64,000 bases of DNA from Shewanella cyperi. Its GTDB lineage: Bacteria > Pseudomonadota > Gammaproteobacteria > Enterobacterales > Shewanellaceae. Under the pieces are notes generated by a model, which saw only the letters and a program-made list of their open reading frames with translations, was not told where the DNA came from and did not search any database. The translations under genes and the position numbers were made by a program. The stretch is from contig NZ_CP071501.1 in NCBI RefSeq assembly GCF_017354985.1, positions 3,201,001 through 3,265,000 on the forward strand. Reading direction: 5' to 3'. Shown here piece after piece: positions 8,753-17,777 of the stretch; the first letter of the stretch is position 1; each line of letters begins with the position of its first letter.

Positions 8753-10984
8753 TCAGTTCCTGTGCCAGGGCCGGCGCAGGCCCGTGGTTAAATGGTCCAG
8801 TGGCGAGGGTTTGGCAATGGCATAGCCCTGGGCATAATCGACCCCCAGCTGCATCAGGCGCTCGCCTATGGCGCTGGACTCGACAAATTCGGCCACCACC
8901 TCGAAGTCCATTTCACGACCCAGCTGGCAGATGGCGGCCACTATGGCCTGATCGGCCTTGTTGTCGCACAGATTCACCACGAACTGGCCATCGATTTTGA
9001 CCAGGTCCACATCCAGGCGCTTAAGGTAGGCAAAACTGGAAAAGCCCGAGCCAAAGTCATCCAGCGCCAACTTGCAGCCCAGGGGCCTGAGCAGCTCGAT
9101 AAGTTGCTGGGCCTGCTCCACCTGGCTGACGGCGGCGGTTTCGGTAATTTCAAAACAGAGCTTGTTCACCAACTCCGGCTCAGCCAGCAGGCGCATCTCC
9201 AGCCAATCCATGAATTCACTGTCGCCAAGGGAGGTGGCCGACAGGTTCACCGACACCAGTTCCAGCTCCTGCCACAGCGCCAGATTACAGCCGCCCCAGC
9301 GCAGCATGTGATCCACCACCCAGCGATCGATACGGGGCGCCAGGTTGTAGCGCTCCGCCGCCGGCAGGAAGATCCCCGGTGACAGCATCTTGCCGGGTTC
9401 CTGCTCCAGGCGCAGCAAGATTTCCAGGTGGGCGCCCCTGTGCTGCCCCGTCAGGGGCTCTATGGGCTGGCAATACAGCTGGAAGCGGTTCTGGTTGAGC
9501 GCATCAATTATATCCACCGAGGCCGCCATTTCGGTGTAGAGCCTATGCATTCGGGGATCCGTCGGGCAGTAAATATGCCAGCCATTGCGGCCTTGCTCCT
9601 TGGCCACACGGCAGGCGGCATCGGCGCGGCTCATATAGGTATAAATGTCGCTGGCCTCGGCATCCAGGGGCGCTATGCCCATACTGACGCTGACATTGTG
9701 GCGCTTCTGCTCCCAGCTGAAATCATGGCCGGCCAGCTGGCTGCAGATCCTTTGGGCTATGACCCTGGCCGTGTCCAGGTTGCAGTAGTGCATCAGGATG
9801 GCGAACTCATCGCCCCCCAACCGCGCCACAGTATCACCCTTGCGCACCAGCTGCTTGAGCCGCAATGCCACCTGGCACAGCAGCTTGTCCCCGGCCTGAT
9901 GGCCGCTGACATTGTTGATCACCTGAAACTGGTCGAGGTCCAAAAAGGCCACGCACACGGGTTCCTCACCGCTGACCGGCAGCTGCCGGGCCAGCAGGGC
10001 CTCAAAATGAAACCGGTTCGGCAAGCCGGTGAGGGCATCGTAGTTGGCGTGGAAGGACAGCTCATCGGCAAGCCTGTGTCGTTCGCTGACATCGTCCGCC
10101 AGCATCAGCAGGTGCTGGGGATCGTCGCTCATGCGGCTGAAACTGAGCTTGAGCCACAGGGGATGGGGACGATTGAAGGAGACCTCACACCAGGCCTGGT
10201 GCAGCACGCCGTCGCGCACCACCTTGAGGGTGTCGAGCAAAATGGCGCTCTCTTCGGGTTTTATCAGGCCGAGCAAATCCGTGCCCTCCACCAAAGGCAG
10301 ATTCTGGCGCGCAATGGCATTGAGCATGCTAACCCTGTTGTGCCTGTCCACCAGGCAACAGGACAGGGGTAATTGGTTGAATAACTCCTGGTATTTATGC
10401 TCACTCACCAGCAGCGCCTGGGCGATGCGGGTCAGCTCCATGGCCGCCCCTATCAGGGTGGCAGCTGTGCCCAACTCGTTGATAAAACCTGCATCCCACT
10501 CCCGCGGACGCTGGCAATTGACCGCCCCCACGGCGATGCGGGTTTCCCCGAACTGCACCGGCGGCAGCACCAGCAGACTCTTGACCTGCCATTGACGCAG
10601 CAATTGCTTCTCGGCGTTGGCCTGCAAAGGAAGTTCGGCGATATCTTTAACATTCAATAATTTGGGCTGGCGCATCAGCTGGCGGAAAAAAGGCATCCGT
10701 TCCAGGGGCCAGTGGCGCGGATTGGCACCGCCGGTCACCCCGGGTCTGAGATAGAGGTTGCGGGGCCGGATGCCGCCGATACCGGCAAAGGCCGACAGCA
10801 CAAACACCCCGTCACAATCGAGCTGGGCCGTGATGGTCTTCAACGCCCGGTCGACATTTTGCTCCAGGGTCACCAGGGGAGCGTCGCCAAAGATCCCGGC
10901 CAGGGCGGTTTGCAGTGAAGAAATCGATTCGGCTTGCATCAGTGGCGTCTTCCCGGAAGCATAAGTGATTGTTGCAATCTGCAT
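8753..10984 (-). CDS. GAF-PAS-GGDEF-EAL cyclic-di-GMP signalling protein
   Basis: The 743-residue cytoplasmic protein has an N-terminal GAF-like domain (about 20-180), a PAS-like segment (about 190-300), a GGDEF domain with an intact RLGGDEFAIL site and a C-terminal EAL domain. In the EAL domain the signature reads EILLRL instead of EALLRL, while the other metal and catalytic residues look present: VNLSATS, EITETA, LDDFGSGFSS, KIDGQF. It may therefore both make and hydrolyse c-di-GMP. No membrane helix is seen. It is divergent from thpR. What the GAF and PAS domains bind is not known. Confidence 0.88.
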   Translation of the reverse strand: MQIATITYASGKTPLMQAESISSLQTALAGIFGDAPLVTLEQNVDRALKTITAQLDCDGVFVLSAFAGIGGIRPRNLYLRPGVTGGANPRHWPLERMPFFRQLMRQPKLLNVKDIAELPLQANAEKQLLRQWQVKSLLVLPPVQFGETRIAVGAVNCQRPREWDAGFINELGTAATLIGAAMELTRIAQALLVSEHKYQELFNQLPLSCCLVDRHNRVSMLNAIARQNLPLVEGTDLLGLIKPEESAILLDTLKVVRDGVLHQAWCEVSFNRPHPLWLKLSFSRMSDDPQHLLMLADDVSERHRLADELSFHANYDALTGLPNRFHFEALLARQLPVSGEEPVCVAFLDLDQFQVINNVSGHQAGDKLLCQVALRLKQLVRKGDTVARLGGDEFAILMHYCNLDTARVIAQRICSQLAGHDFSWEQKRHNVSVSMGIAPLDAEASDIYTYMSRADAACRVAKEQGRNGWHIYCPTDPRMHRLYTEMAASVDIIDALNQNRFQLYCQPIEPLTGQHRGAHLEILLRLEQEPGKMLSPGIFLPAAERYNLAPRIDRWVVDHMLRWGGCNLALWQELELVSVNLSATSLGDSEFMDWLEMRLLAEPELVNKLCFEITETAAVSQVEQAQQLIELLRPLGCKLALDDFGSGFSSFAYLKRLDVDLVKIDGQFVVNLCDNKADQAIVAAICQLGREMDFEVVAEFVESSAIGERLMQLGVDYAQGYAIAKPSPLDHLTTGLRRPWHRN

Positions 10985-11038
10985 TCAGTATAGGCAAAGC
11001 TAACCCAATGATAAGTAGAGCCAGATCATAAAGATTGG

Positions 11039-11605
11039 ATGGAAAATCCCATGAGTACTTCCCCCAATACCCTGAAACAGAGGTTGTTTCTGGGATTCGC
11101 TCCGGACGAGTCCCAGCGCCGGCAACTACAGGCACTGCAAAGGGAGTTGCAGCACCAGCAAACGACGCCCCAGGAATGGCGCCCGGTGCTGAAGGATAAC
11201 CTGCACCTGACCCTGGCTTTTCTTGGCAATGCCAGTCCGGAGCAGCGACGGGAACTGGAGCTGGGCATAGGCCAGATACATAAACCGCGATTTGTGCAGC
11301 GACTCGAGCGCTTGCAGCTTTGGCGAGGCCCGGGAGTGCTGTGCCTTGGGGGGCACGCCGAAGATGATGGCTTGCTGCGGCTTTACCGGGACAGCCAGAC
11401 CCTGGCGGGCAATTTGGGGCTGCAGCAGAGCGAACATGGTTTCCATCCCCACATTACCCTGTTTCGCAAGGCCAAGGCCGGTCAGCTGCCAACGCTGTCG
11501 CCCGAGCCGTTAACCCTGAAACCTGAGCTGCTGCACCTATATTGGTCGGAATCAACCCCTGGCGGGGTGCGCTACCGGATATTGCACAGCTGGGATCTTG
11601 GCTGA
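11039..11605 (+). CDS. thpR: RNA 2',3'-cyclic phosphodiesterase (2'-5' RNA ligase family)
   Basis: The 188-residue protein belongs to the 2H phosphoesterases, which open 2',3'-cyclic phosphates on RNA and in vitro join 2'-5' tRNA halves. The two catalytic HxT motifs are seen in LHLTLAFLG and HPHITLFR, spaced as in ThpR. A second ATG at 11051 (MSTSPN) has GGATGG upstream and may be the real start, shortening it by four residues. E. coli has thpR in the same neighbourhood, next to hrpB and sfsA. Confidence 0.9.
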   Translation: MENPMSTSPNTLKQRLFLGFAPDESQRRQLQALQRELQHQQTTPQEWRPVLKDNLHLTLAFLGNASPEQRRELELGIGQIHKPRFVQRLERLQLWRGPGVLCLGGHAEDDGLLRLYRDSQTLAGNLGLQQSEHGFHPHITLFRKAKAGQLPTLSPEPLTLKPELLHLYWSESTPGGVRYRILHSWDLG

Positions 11606-11655
11606 GACCGTTCTGGTTCGGAACCCAGAACGCCAGCTTAAAGAAGAGCCCCGGC

Positions 11656-12171
11656 TCAGAGATTTTTATACATGATGCAGCAGTCGAGGCTGATGCCGCG
11701 GGGACTTTGGTAACTGGCCATCCGCTCCTCACCGAAGCCGCAGCGGCGATAGAAGTCGATGGCATTGAGGGTGGACTCCAGGCGCAGACGCTTAAGTCCC
11801 TTGTTTCTCGCCAGCGCTTCGGCGAAGGTCACCAGCGCCCGCCCCGTGCCCCGGCCCATTTCCGACGGGGCCACAAACACGGCTTCCAGCTGACCTTCAC
11901 CGGGCAAAAGTTCAGGGTTATCGCAATCGAGCATCACGCTGCCGACCACCTGGGAACCCTGACTCCTTTCGTCGCGGCAGGCGATATAGAAATGCCCGGC
12001 CACCACCTCGCTGAAGCCGGCGCTGGGCTGGCCCTCGGTCCAACTGGCCAGCAGGTCGTCCGGATAATGACCAGGGCAACCGGCCAAAATGGAGGCCACC
12101 CGCAGGTTCCAAATGGCCTGGGTGTCTTCCGCTGTGGCCTTGATAATTTTCAGCTCTGTTTCCCTCTGCAT
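11656..12171 (-). CDS. GNAT-family N-acetyltransferase
   Basis: A 171-residue protein starting at the ATG 12171, which has AGGGAG eight bases upstream; an upstream TTG at 12195 is less likely. The acetyl-CoA loop is visible as EMGRGTGRALV (R/Q-x-x-G-x-G), followed by the usual alpha-helix and the final LESTLNAIDFYRRCGF strand-helix that closes the GNAT fold. The substrate cannot be told from sequence. It is convergent with thpR and follows the pepB terminator. Confidence 0.85.
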   Translation of the reverse strand: MQRETELKIIKATAEDTQAIWNLRVASILAGCPGHYPDDLLASWTEGQPSAGFSEVVAGHFYIACRDERSQGSQVVGSVMLDCDNPELLPGEGQLEAVFVAPSEMGRGTGRALVTFAEALARNKGLKRLRLESTLNAIDFYRRCGFGEERMASYQSPRGISLDCCIMYKNL

Positions 12172-12235
12172 GCCTGTACTCCCTGAATAATCCAAGTTTC
12201 ACGCTACCATGGAATCAACTGACGGGTAACCCTGA

Positions 12236-12268
12236 TAAAAAAACGCCCCGACAATGCGGGGCGTCTTT
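12236..12268 (-). terminator. Rho-independent terminator after pepB
   Basis: Stem ACGCCCCG/CGGGGCGT (12243-12264) followed on the minus strand by seven T residues. It lies 30 bases after the pepB stop. Confidence 0.85.
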
Positions 12269-12295
12269 TCAGTGCCGACAGCGGCTGAGACTCAA

Positions 12296-13573
12296 TCAGT
12301 CCTTCAGCAGCTCGGCTATGGTCAGCACCCCGTGGGTGGTGGCACCGGCGGCCCACAGGGCACCGGCGCTGTCTTCAAAGGCGGCGGCCAAGTCCACGTG
12401 CAGCCACTTGGCCTCGGGGGCGACAAAGCGCCACAGGAAACCGGCGGCATTGGAGGCACCACCGGCACCGCCACCCTTGACCGGACGGCTGTTGGCGGTA
12501 TCGGCATAAGCCGAAGGACACATGTCCTTGTGCCAGGGCTCCAGCGGCAGGGCCCATACCTTCTCGGCCACACTCTTGGCCTTGGTACGGGCCAGGTCCA
12601 GCACGGTCTCATCGGGGGAGAAGATGGCGTTGTAGTTGCCACCCACGGCCATGACGGCGGCGCCGGTCAGGGTCGCTGCATCTATGATGAAAGGCGCGCC
12701 CGAGGCCGACGCGGCCTGCAGGCCATCTGCCAGCACCAGACGGCCCTCGGCATCTGTGTTAACCACTTCCACTGTCACACCGTTCTTGTAGCTGAGGATA
12801 TCACCCAGTTTGAAGGCACGGCCGCTGACCAGGTTCTCGGCGCAGCACAGGAACAGCTTGACCCGCTTGTTCAGGCCCTGACGTATGGCCAGGCCCAGAG
12901 CGGCGGTCACGGTGGCGGCGCCACCCATGTCGCACTTCATATTCAGCATGCCTTCGGAGGCCTTGAGGCTGTATCCGCCTGAGTCGAAGGTGATGCCCTT
13001 GCCCACCAAAGCCACGGACACAGGGGCGTCGGCCCCCAGCGGGTTATAATCCAGCTCCAGCATCACGGGTGGACGCTCGCTGCCACGGCCCACGGCGTGG
13101 ATCCCCACCCATTGCTCTTCCAGCAGGGCTTCGCCTTCTATGATGCGGAAACTGACGGCATCGCCACCCAGGGTCTTGAGCCAGTTGGCGGCCTGGGTCG
13201 CCAATTTTTGTGGTGGCAGGTTTTCCGGGGTTTCGTTGATAAGACCACGGGCAAAACGGGCCGCTTCCATACGTTGTTCCAGGGTGGCAACGGTTGCTGC
13301 ATCGCCGGTCCAGTTCAGCTGCCAGCCCGGTTTGGCGGTGACAAAGCCCTGGGCGAACGACCACTGGCGATTCAGGTCCCAGTCTTGCCCTTCCAGGTTG
13401 ACCGTGGTCACGCCCTGATTGCGCAGCTTGCGGGCCGCCATCTGGATCTGGCGCAGTTCATCGCCATTGCCCAGATGAATGCGGGCAGCACCGCCGTCAA
13501 AGGTCACATCGGCCTTGCCCCATTGGGGGGCGGCTGCTTCCTGGGTAAGAAGAACGCTCATTGCTTGTGTCAT
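12296..13573 (-). CDS. pepB: Leucyl aminopeptidase family M17 (peptidase B)
   Basis: A two-metal cytosolic aminopeptidase that removes N-terminal residues from peptides. From the ATG at 13573 (AAAGGA six bases before) it has 425 residues, matching E. coli PepB (427). The M17 metal site is seen in GKGITFDSGGYSLK and in the signature NTDAEGRLVLADGL; the catalytic Lys and Arg fall in these two segments. The upstream extension to 13660 lacks a ribosome site and is rejected. In E. coli pepB lies at isc; here it is alone with its own terminator. Confidence 0.92.
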   Translation of the reverse strand: MTQAMSVLLTQEAAAPQWGKADVTFDGGAARIHLGNGDELRQIQMAARKLRNQGVTTVNLEGQDWDLNRQWSFAQGFVTAKPGWQLNWTGDAATVATLEQRMEAARFARGLINETPENLPPQKLATQAANWLKTLGGDAVSFRIIEGEALLEEQWVGIHAVGRGSERPPVMLELDYNPLGADAPVSVALVGKGITFDSGGYSLKASEGMLNMKCDMGGAATVTAALGLAIRQGLNKRVKLFLCCAENLVSGRAFKLGDILSYKNGVTVEVVNTDAEGRLVLADGLQAASASGAPFIIDAATLTGAAVMAVGGNYNAIFSPDETVLDLARTKAKSVAEKVWALPLEPWHKDMCPSAYADTANSRPVKGGGAGGASNAAGFLWRFVAPEAKWLHVDLAAAFEDSAGALWAAGATTHGVLTIAELLKD

Positions 13574-13750
13574 TGGAATTCCTTTATTTGGCTTGAGTAT
13601 GTGCGGCTTTGCCACTGCAGGACCGGGATGCCGCAAATGGCAAGAGTGTACTGCATCCACGCCGGTTAACCCAAGCCCCCAACGGAACGCTTATATCTGA
13701 ACCCGGGCTTACGCGGCGGACAAATTCCAGTACACTGCCCCACTGGCTAT

Positions 13751-13792
13751 GCCCCATAAAATAAGCCCCATAACATAAGCCCCATAAAATCT
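13751..13792. repeat. Three 14-bp tandem units before sfsA
   Basis: GCCCCATAAAATAA, GCCCCATAACATAA and GCCCCATAAAATCT follow each other without spacers, between the divergent pepB and sfsA genes. This is probably a slipped-strand microsatellite; no regulator is evident. Confidence 0.8.
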
Positions 13793-13842
13793 GCCGCACC
13801 GACACCGCGTCACCGCCATGGTCTGAAAATCAAGGAGCCAAG

Positions 13843-14565
13843 ATGCAATTCGACCCGCCATTGTCACAGGGAATACTGCTCAGAAGGTACAAGCGTTTCC
13901 TGGCCGATGTGCAGCTGCCGGACGGCAGCGAAATCACCCTGCACTGCCCCAACACGGGTTCCATGCGCCATTGTCTGTTTCCCGGTGAGCCTGTGTGGTT
14001 TTCCACCTCAGACAACCCCAAACGCAAATACGCCCATACCTGGGAATTGGCCCGGAACGACCAAGGGCAGCTTATCGGCATCAACACCGGTCGTGCCAAT
14101 GCCCTGGCCGAAGAAGCGATTCTGGACGGGCGCATTGCCGCCCTCAGCGGTTATCAAAGCCTGAAGCGGGAGGTTAAATACGGTGAGGAAAACAGCCGCA
14201 TTGATATTCTGCTGAGCCAGGGCAGCAAGCCCGACTGCTTTATCGAAATCAAGAGCTGCACCCTGCTGGAACAGGGCCCGGATTTCGCCCCCGGCACTGG
14301 CTGTTTCCCCGATGCGGTGTCCGAGCGCGGCCAGAAACATTTGCGCGAGCTGATGGCGGTACGTGCAGCCGGAAAAAGGGCGGTTTTACTCTTTGTGGTG
14401 CAGCATTCTGGCATAGAAAAAGTAATGCCCGCAGACCATATAGACCCGCGCTACGGCGAGCTGCTGCGTGAGGCAAAATCGGCCGGAGTCGAGCTGCTGG
14501 CCTGGGCTGCCGAACTTTCGCCCCGGGAAGTGAAGCTCATCAAAGAACTGCCGGTAGAATGTTGA
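13843..14565 (+). CDS. sfsA: DNA/RNA nuclease SfsA (sugar fermentation stimulation protein)
   Basis: A 240-residue protein with the family blocks [15 protein letters not shown] start ([10 protein letters not shown]), [12 protein letters not shown]-like region and the [10 protein letters not shown] segment, which carries a nuclease-like E-x-K pair. The family was named for a maltose-utilisation effect and binds DNA non-specifically; its in vivo role is open. AAGGAGCC lies just upstream of the ATG. It is followed by dksA 172 bases on, as in E. coli. Confidence 0.93.
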   Translation: MQFDPPLSQGILLRRYKRFLADVQLPDGSEITLHCPNTGSMRHCLFPGEPVWFSTSDNPKRKYAHTWELARNDQGQLIGINTGRANALAEEAILDGRIAALSGYQSLKREVKYGEENSRIDILLSQGSKPDCFIEIKSCTLLEQGPDFAPGTGCFPDAVSERGQKHLRELMAVRAAGKRAVLLFVVQHSGIEKVMPADHIDPRYGELLREAKSAGVELLAWAAELSPREVKLIKELPVEC

Positions 14566-14654
14566 CGGCATAGAAAAAATGCCGGTCGAAATAATTGAAA
14601 TCAGTGGCTAAAAAGCACATAGTCAAAGAATTAGCCATTGACAGAGTAAAATGT

Positions 14655-14683
14655 TTGCCAGCCTTGGCGTATTTTGCTATAGA
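14655..14683 (+). promoter_or_regulatory. Sigma-70 promoter of dksA
   Basis: TTGCCA (14655-14660) and TATAGA (14678-14683) with a 17-base spacer, 54 bases before the dksA ATG. Confidence 0.5.
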
Positions 14684-14737
14684 TAGCGGCCGATCTTACA
14701 GACGCCCGACAACGCAAATGATTACAGGAGATGCGTT

Positions 14738-15181
14738 ATGCCTGAAGGCACTAAAAAACTTGGCGTACTCGCTATCGCAGGTGTAGAACCCTACCAGGAA
14801 AAGCCTGGTGAAGAGTATATGAACGACCTGCAGATGGGCCACTTCAAGAAGATCCTTGAAGCCTGGCGCAACCAACTGCGCGAAGAGGTGGATCGCACCC
14901 TCAGCCACATGCAGGACGAAGCCGCCAACTTCCCCGATCCCGTCGATCGTGCTGCCCAGGAAGAAGAATTCAGTCTGGAATTGCGTGCCCGTGACCGTGA
15001 GCGCAAGCTGATCAAGAAGATTGAAAAGACGCTGCAAAAGATCGAAGAAGATGATTTTGGTTTCTGCGATTCCTGTGGCGTGGAAATCGGTATCCGCCGC
15101 CTGGAAGCCCGTCCAACGGCCGATCTCTGCATCGACTGCAAGACCCTGGCCGAAATCAAAGAAAAGCAGATGGCCGGTTAA
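14738..15181 (+). CDS. dksA: RNA polymerase-binding transcription factor DksA
   Basis: DksA enters the secondary channel of RNA polymerase and, with ppGpp, reprograms transcription in the stringent response. The 147 residues contain the long coiled coil with the acidic tip DPVDRA (the D-x-x-D-x-A motif needed for function) and the four-cysteine zinc finger CDSC...CIDC near 110-135. Length and motifs are canonical (E. coli 151). AGGAG precedes the ATG and a strong terminator follows. Confidence 0.97.
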   Translation: MPEGTKKLGVLAIAGVEPYQEKPGEEYMNDLQMGHFKKILEAWRNQLREEVDRTLSHMQDEAANFPDPVDRAAQEEEFSLELRARDRERKLIKKIEKTLQKIEEDDFGFCDSCGVEIGIRRLEARPTADLCIDCKTLAEIKEKQMAG

Positions 15182-15197
15182 GCCGGTGACATCCAGC

Positions 15198-15225
15198 GCG
15201 GGGCCAAGGCCCCGCTCGCTTTTTC
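15198..15225 (+). terminator. Terminator after dksA
   Basis: GCGGGGCC-AA-GGCCCCGC stem (15198-15215) followed by TTTTT at 15220, 17 bases below the dksA stop. Confidence 0.8.
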
Positions 15226-15268
15226 TGCCCCTGCTTTTTCTGCCCCTGATAGTTCCGCCCGTCCACTT

Positions 15269-16147
15269 ATGTCTCCGATAGCCGCATCCAACCCCTACAT
15301 AGGCCGCTTTGCGCCCTCACCCTCAGGTGCCCTGCATTTTGGCTCCCTGATTGCCGCCCTCGGCAGCTATTTGCGTGCCCGCGCCATGCAAGGCCGTTGG
15401 CTGCTGCGCATCGAAGACATAGACCCGCCACGGGAAGTGCCCGGCGCCAGCGATGCCATACTGCGCACCCTGGAGGCCTTCGGTTTGCATTGGGATGGCG
15501 AGGTCTTGTACCAAAGCTCGCGCACCGAGGCCTACGAGGAGCGAATAACCCGGCTGCTCAGCGCAGGCGAGGCCTATTTCTGCCAGTGCAGCCGCAAACA
15601 AATCCAGGCCGCAGGCGGTATCTATGATGGCCACTGCCGGGATCTGGGCCTGACGTCGGGAGCCATCCGCATCCACAACCGCGCGGCCGTGGCCAGCTTT
15701 GAAGATAAACTCATGGGGTTGGTGCAGGTCGAGCCCGGCTTTGCCGGTGAAGATTTCATTATCAAGCGCAGCGATGGTCTCTATGCCTACCAGCTGGCGG
15801 TGGTGATGGACGATGCCATGAGCGGCATTACCGAGATAGTGCGTGGCTGCGATCTGATTGAGGCCAGCTGCCGCCAACTGAGCCTGTTCCGCCAATTCGG
15901 CGCCCCCGAGCCCGACTTTCTGCATTTGCCCCTGGCCTGTGCCGAACCCGGTTTCAAACTGTCGAAACAAAACCGCGCCCAGCCGGTGGATGATGACAAC
16001 CCGGCCCCGGCGCTGCTCAGGGCTCTGACCTTTCTGGGGCAGGCGCCGGTGACTGTCGACAGCCCGGAGCGCATGTTGGCCCAGGCGGTCAGCCAGTTCA
16101 CCCTGGATTCCATCCCCAGGCAAAGGGAGATACTGCTTGGCAGCTGA
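15269..16147 (+). CDS. gluQ: Glutamyl-Q tRNA(Asp) synthetase
   Basis: A truncated glutamyl-tRNA synthetase paralogue that activates glutamate and attaches it to queuosine 34 of tRNA-Asp. The 292 residues hold the catalytic domain only: [15 protein letters not shown] (class I HIGH region), the zinc-type cluster C-x-C (FCQCS) with a later Cys (GHCRD), and KLSKQNRA in place of KMSKS. There is no anticodon-binding domain, as expected. No clear ribosome site is seen before the ATG. It lies between dksA and pcnB as in E. coli. Its last bases are part of a 40-bp direct repeat. Confidence 0.94.
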   Translation: MSPIAASNPYIGRFAPSPSGALHFGSLIAALGSYLRARAMQGRWLLRIEDIDPPREVPGASDAILRTLEAFGLHWDGEVLYQSSRTEAYEERITRLLSAGEAYFCQCSRKQIQAAGGIYDGHCRDLGLTSGAIRIHNRAAVASFEDKLMGLVQVEPGFAGEDFIIKRSDGLYAYQLAVVMDDAMSGITEIVRGCDLIEASCRQLSLFRQFGAPEPDFLHLPLACAEPGFKLSKQNRAQPVDDDNPAPALLRALTFLGQAPVTVDSPERMLAQAVSQFTLDSIPRQREILLGS

Positions 16148-16291
16148 TATATTCATCGGCGGTCATCAGTGTGGCGGATTGCTGCCTGGCTCGGGCCGGC
16201 AACAGATCCGCTGTCACACATTGGCCCTGTTCACACAATTGCCCGGGCAGAGAGATACTGCTTGGCCGCTGATATACTCATCGGCGGTCAT
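16127..16291. repeat. 40-bp direct repeat spanning the gluQ end and the gluQ-pcnB gap
   Basis: Copy 1 (16127-16166) covers the last codons and stop of gluQ; copy 2 (16252-16291) lies 85 bases downstream. Both read GAGATACTGCTTGGCxGCTG and continue to GGCGGTCAT, with two mismatches in 40 bases. Copy 2 runs into the region just before the pcnB ribosome site, so the duplication seems to have inserted about 125 bases between the genes. Confidence 0.85.
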
Positions 16292-16349
16292 TTGGTATAT
16301 GATACCCGCCAGATTTTTAACCCGATAACATGACGTTCCGAGGTGTCCC

Positions 16350-17777
16350 ATTTTTCGCCGTATCAGTCAGTTCTGTAAACAGCTGTTTGTAGACCCAAGC
16401 GTCGCTCCAACCGTTGAGGCGGTCAGCCAGACCGAATCCGGTTCGGGATTGAGTCTCAGCGTCGTTCCCAGAAATGCCCACACCATCTCCCGCAAGAGCA
16501 TCAGCGAAAATGCCCTTAAGGTGTTGTATCGCCTGAATAAGGCTGGCTATCAGGCCTACCTGGTCGGTGGCGGTGTGCGCGATCTGCTGCTGGGTATGGA
16601 ACCCAAGGACTTCGACGTGGTGACCAACGCCACCCCGGAAGACATCAAGAAACTGTTCCGCAACTGCCGTATCGTCGGCCGTCGCTTCCGGCTGGCCCAC
16701 ATAGTTTTTGGCCGTGATGTGATTGAGGTAGCGACCTTCCGTGGTCACCACGGTGAGGAAGACGGCGACAAGATTTCCAAGGCCAACGCCGAGGGCCGCT
16801 TGCTGCGCGACAACGTTTACGGCGACATAGATGAAGACGCCGAGCGCCGTGACTTTACCGTCAACGCCCTGTATTACGATATTGCCGACTACTCCATTCG
16901 CAGCTACGGCGGCGGCATGGAAGACCTCAATGACGGCGTGCTGCGCCTGATTGGCGATCCCGAGACCCGCTATCGCGAAGATCCCGTGCGCATGATCCGT
17001 GCCGTGCGCTTTGCCACCAAGCTCGGCATGCGCATCGAAGATGCCACCGCGGCCCCGATCCGTACCCTGGCGCCACTGCTGCGTGACATTCCCGCCGCCC
17101 GAATGTACGAGGAAGTGCTCAAGCTGTTCTTCGCCGGTAAGGCCCAGGCCAACTACCAGATGATGCAGGACTATCAGCTGTTCGAGCCCCTGTTCCCGCT
17201 GCTGCAAAACAGCATCAACGAGTCGACCAAGGGGCCCGCGGCCCGCATGGTGCAACTGGTGATGCGCAACACCGACCTGCGGGTGCTGGAAGACAAGCCC
17301 GTAACCCCGGCCTTCTTCTACGCTGCCCTGCTCTGGTATCCGCTGCGGGCCCGCGCCGAGGAAATCGCCCTGGAAAGCGGCTTGGGTATCTATGATGCCT
17401 ATTTCGCCGCCATGGGTGATGTGATGGAGCAACAATGCCAAACCATCAGTATTCCCCGCCGTTTCAGCACCCCGGCCAAGGACATCTGGCAGCTGCAGAT
17501 GCGCTTCGAGCGCAGCATGGGCACCCGTGCCTTCAAGCTGATGGAAAATCCCAAGTTCCGCGCCGCCTACGATCTGCTGTTGCTTCGGGCCGAGGCCGAG
17601 GGTGGCCCGCTGGCCAAAACCGCTGCCTGGTGGCAACGTTTTGTTGAAGCCGACGAAGAAGAGCGCGGTGACATTGCCCGCGCCAGCAACAAGGGTGCCG
17701 GCAAGAACCGCAAGTCGCGGGTCCGCCGTCGCCGTGGTCCCTCAGAGGGTGGTCAACAGGCGGCCAGCGGCGAATGA
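16350..17777 (+). CDS. pcnB: Poly(A) polymerase I, with a probable AUU start
   Basis: PcnB adds 3' poly(A) tails that speed RNA decay. The nucleotidyltransferase core is clear: LVGGGVRDLLLG, the metal site DFDVVT and RRFRLAHIVF, then RRDFTVNAL-type block (ERRDFTVNALYYD) and RYREDPVRMIRA; the tail is basic (KNRKSRVRRRR). No ATG, GTG or TTG lies before the conserved core except a TTG at 16449. Upstream, the frame encodes FRRISQFCKQLF, which matches the E. coli N-terminus (FTRVANFCRKVL), and starts with ATT at 16350, five bases after GAGGTG. An in-frame TAA at 16326 closes the frame. E. coli pcnB is known to start at AUU. This start gives 475 residues. folK overlaps by 4 bases. Confidence 0.93.
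   Translation: MFRRISQFCKQLFVDPSVAPTVEAVSQTESGSGLSLSVVPRNAHTISRKSISENALKVLYRLNKAGYQAYLVGGGVRDLLLGMEPKDFDVVTNATPEDIKKLFRNCRIVGRRFRLAHIVFGRDVIEVATFRGHHGEEDGDKISKANAEGRLLRDNVYGDIDEDAERRDFTVNALYYDIADYSIRSYGGGMEDLNDGVLRLIGDPETRYREDPVRMIRAVRFATKLGMRIEDATAAPIRTLAPLLRDIPAARMYEEVLKLFFAGKAQANYQMMQDYQLFEPLFPLLQNSINESTKGPAARMVQLVMRNTDLRVLEDKPVTPAFFYAALLWYPLRARAEEIALESGLGIYDAYFAAMGDVMEQQCQTISIPRRFSTPAKDIWQLQMRFERSMGTRAFKLMENPKFRAAYDLLLLRAEAEGGPLAKTAAWWQRFVEADEEERGDIARASNKGAGKNRKSRVRRRRGPSEGGQQAASGE

Noticed and set aside
13574..13660. Upstream extension of pepB
   Set aside because: No ribosome site; the ATG at 13573 has a good one and gives the family length.
13751..13792. Tandem units considered as a CRISPR array
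   Set aside because: Units are contiguous without spacers and only 14 bases long.
16317..17636. Long minus-strand open frame antisense to pcnB
   Set aside because: It has no ribosome site or domain; its codons mirror the pcnB frame, which is strongly conserved.
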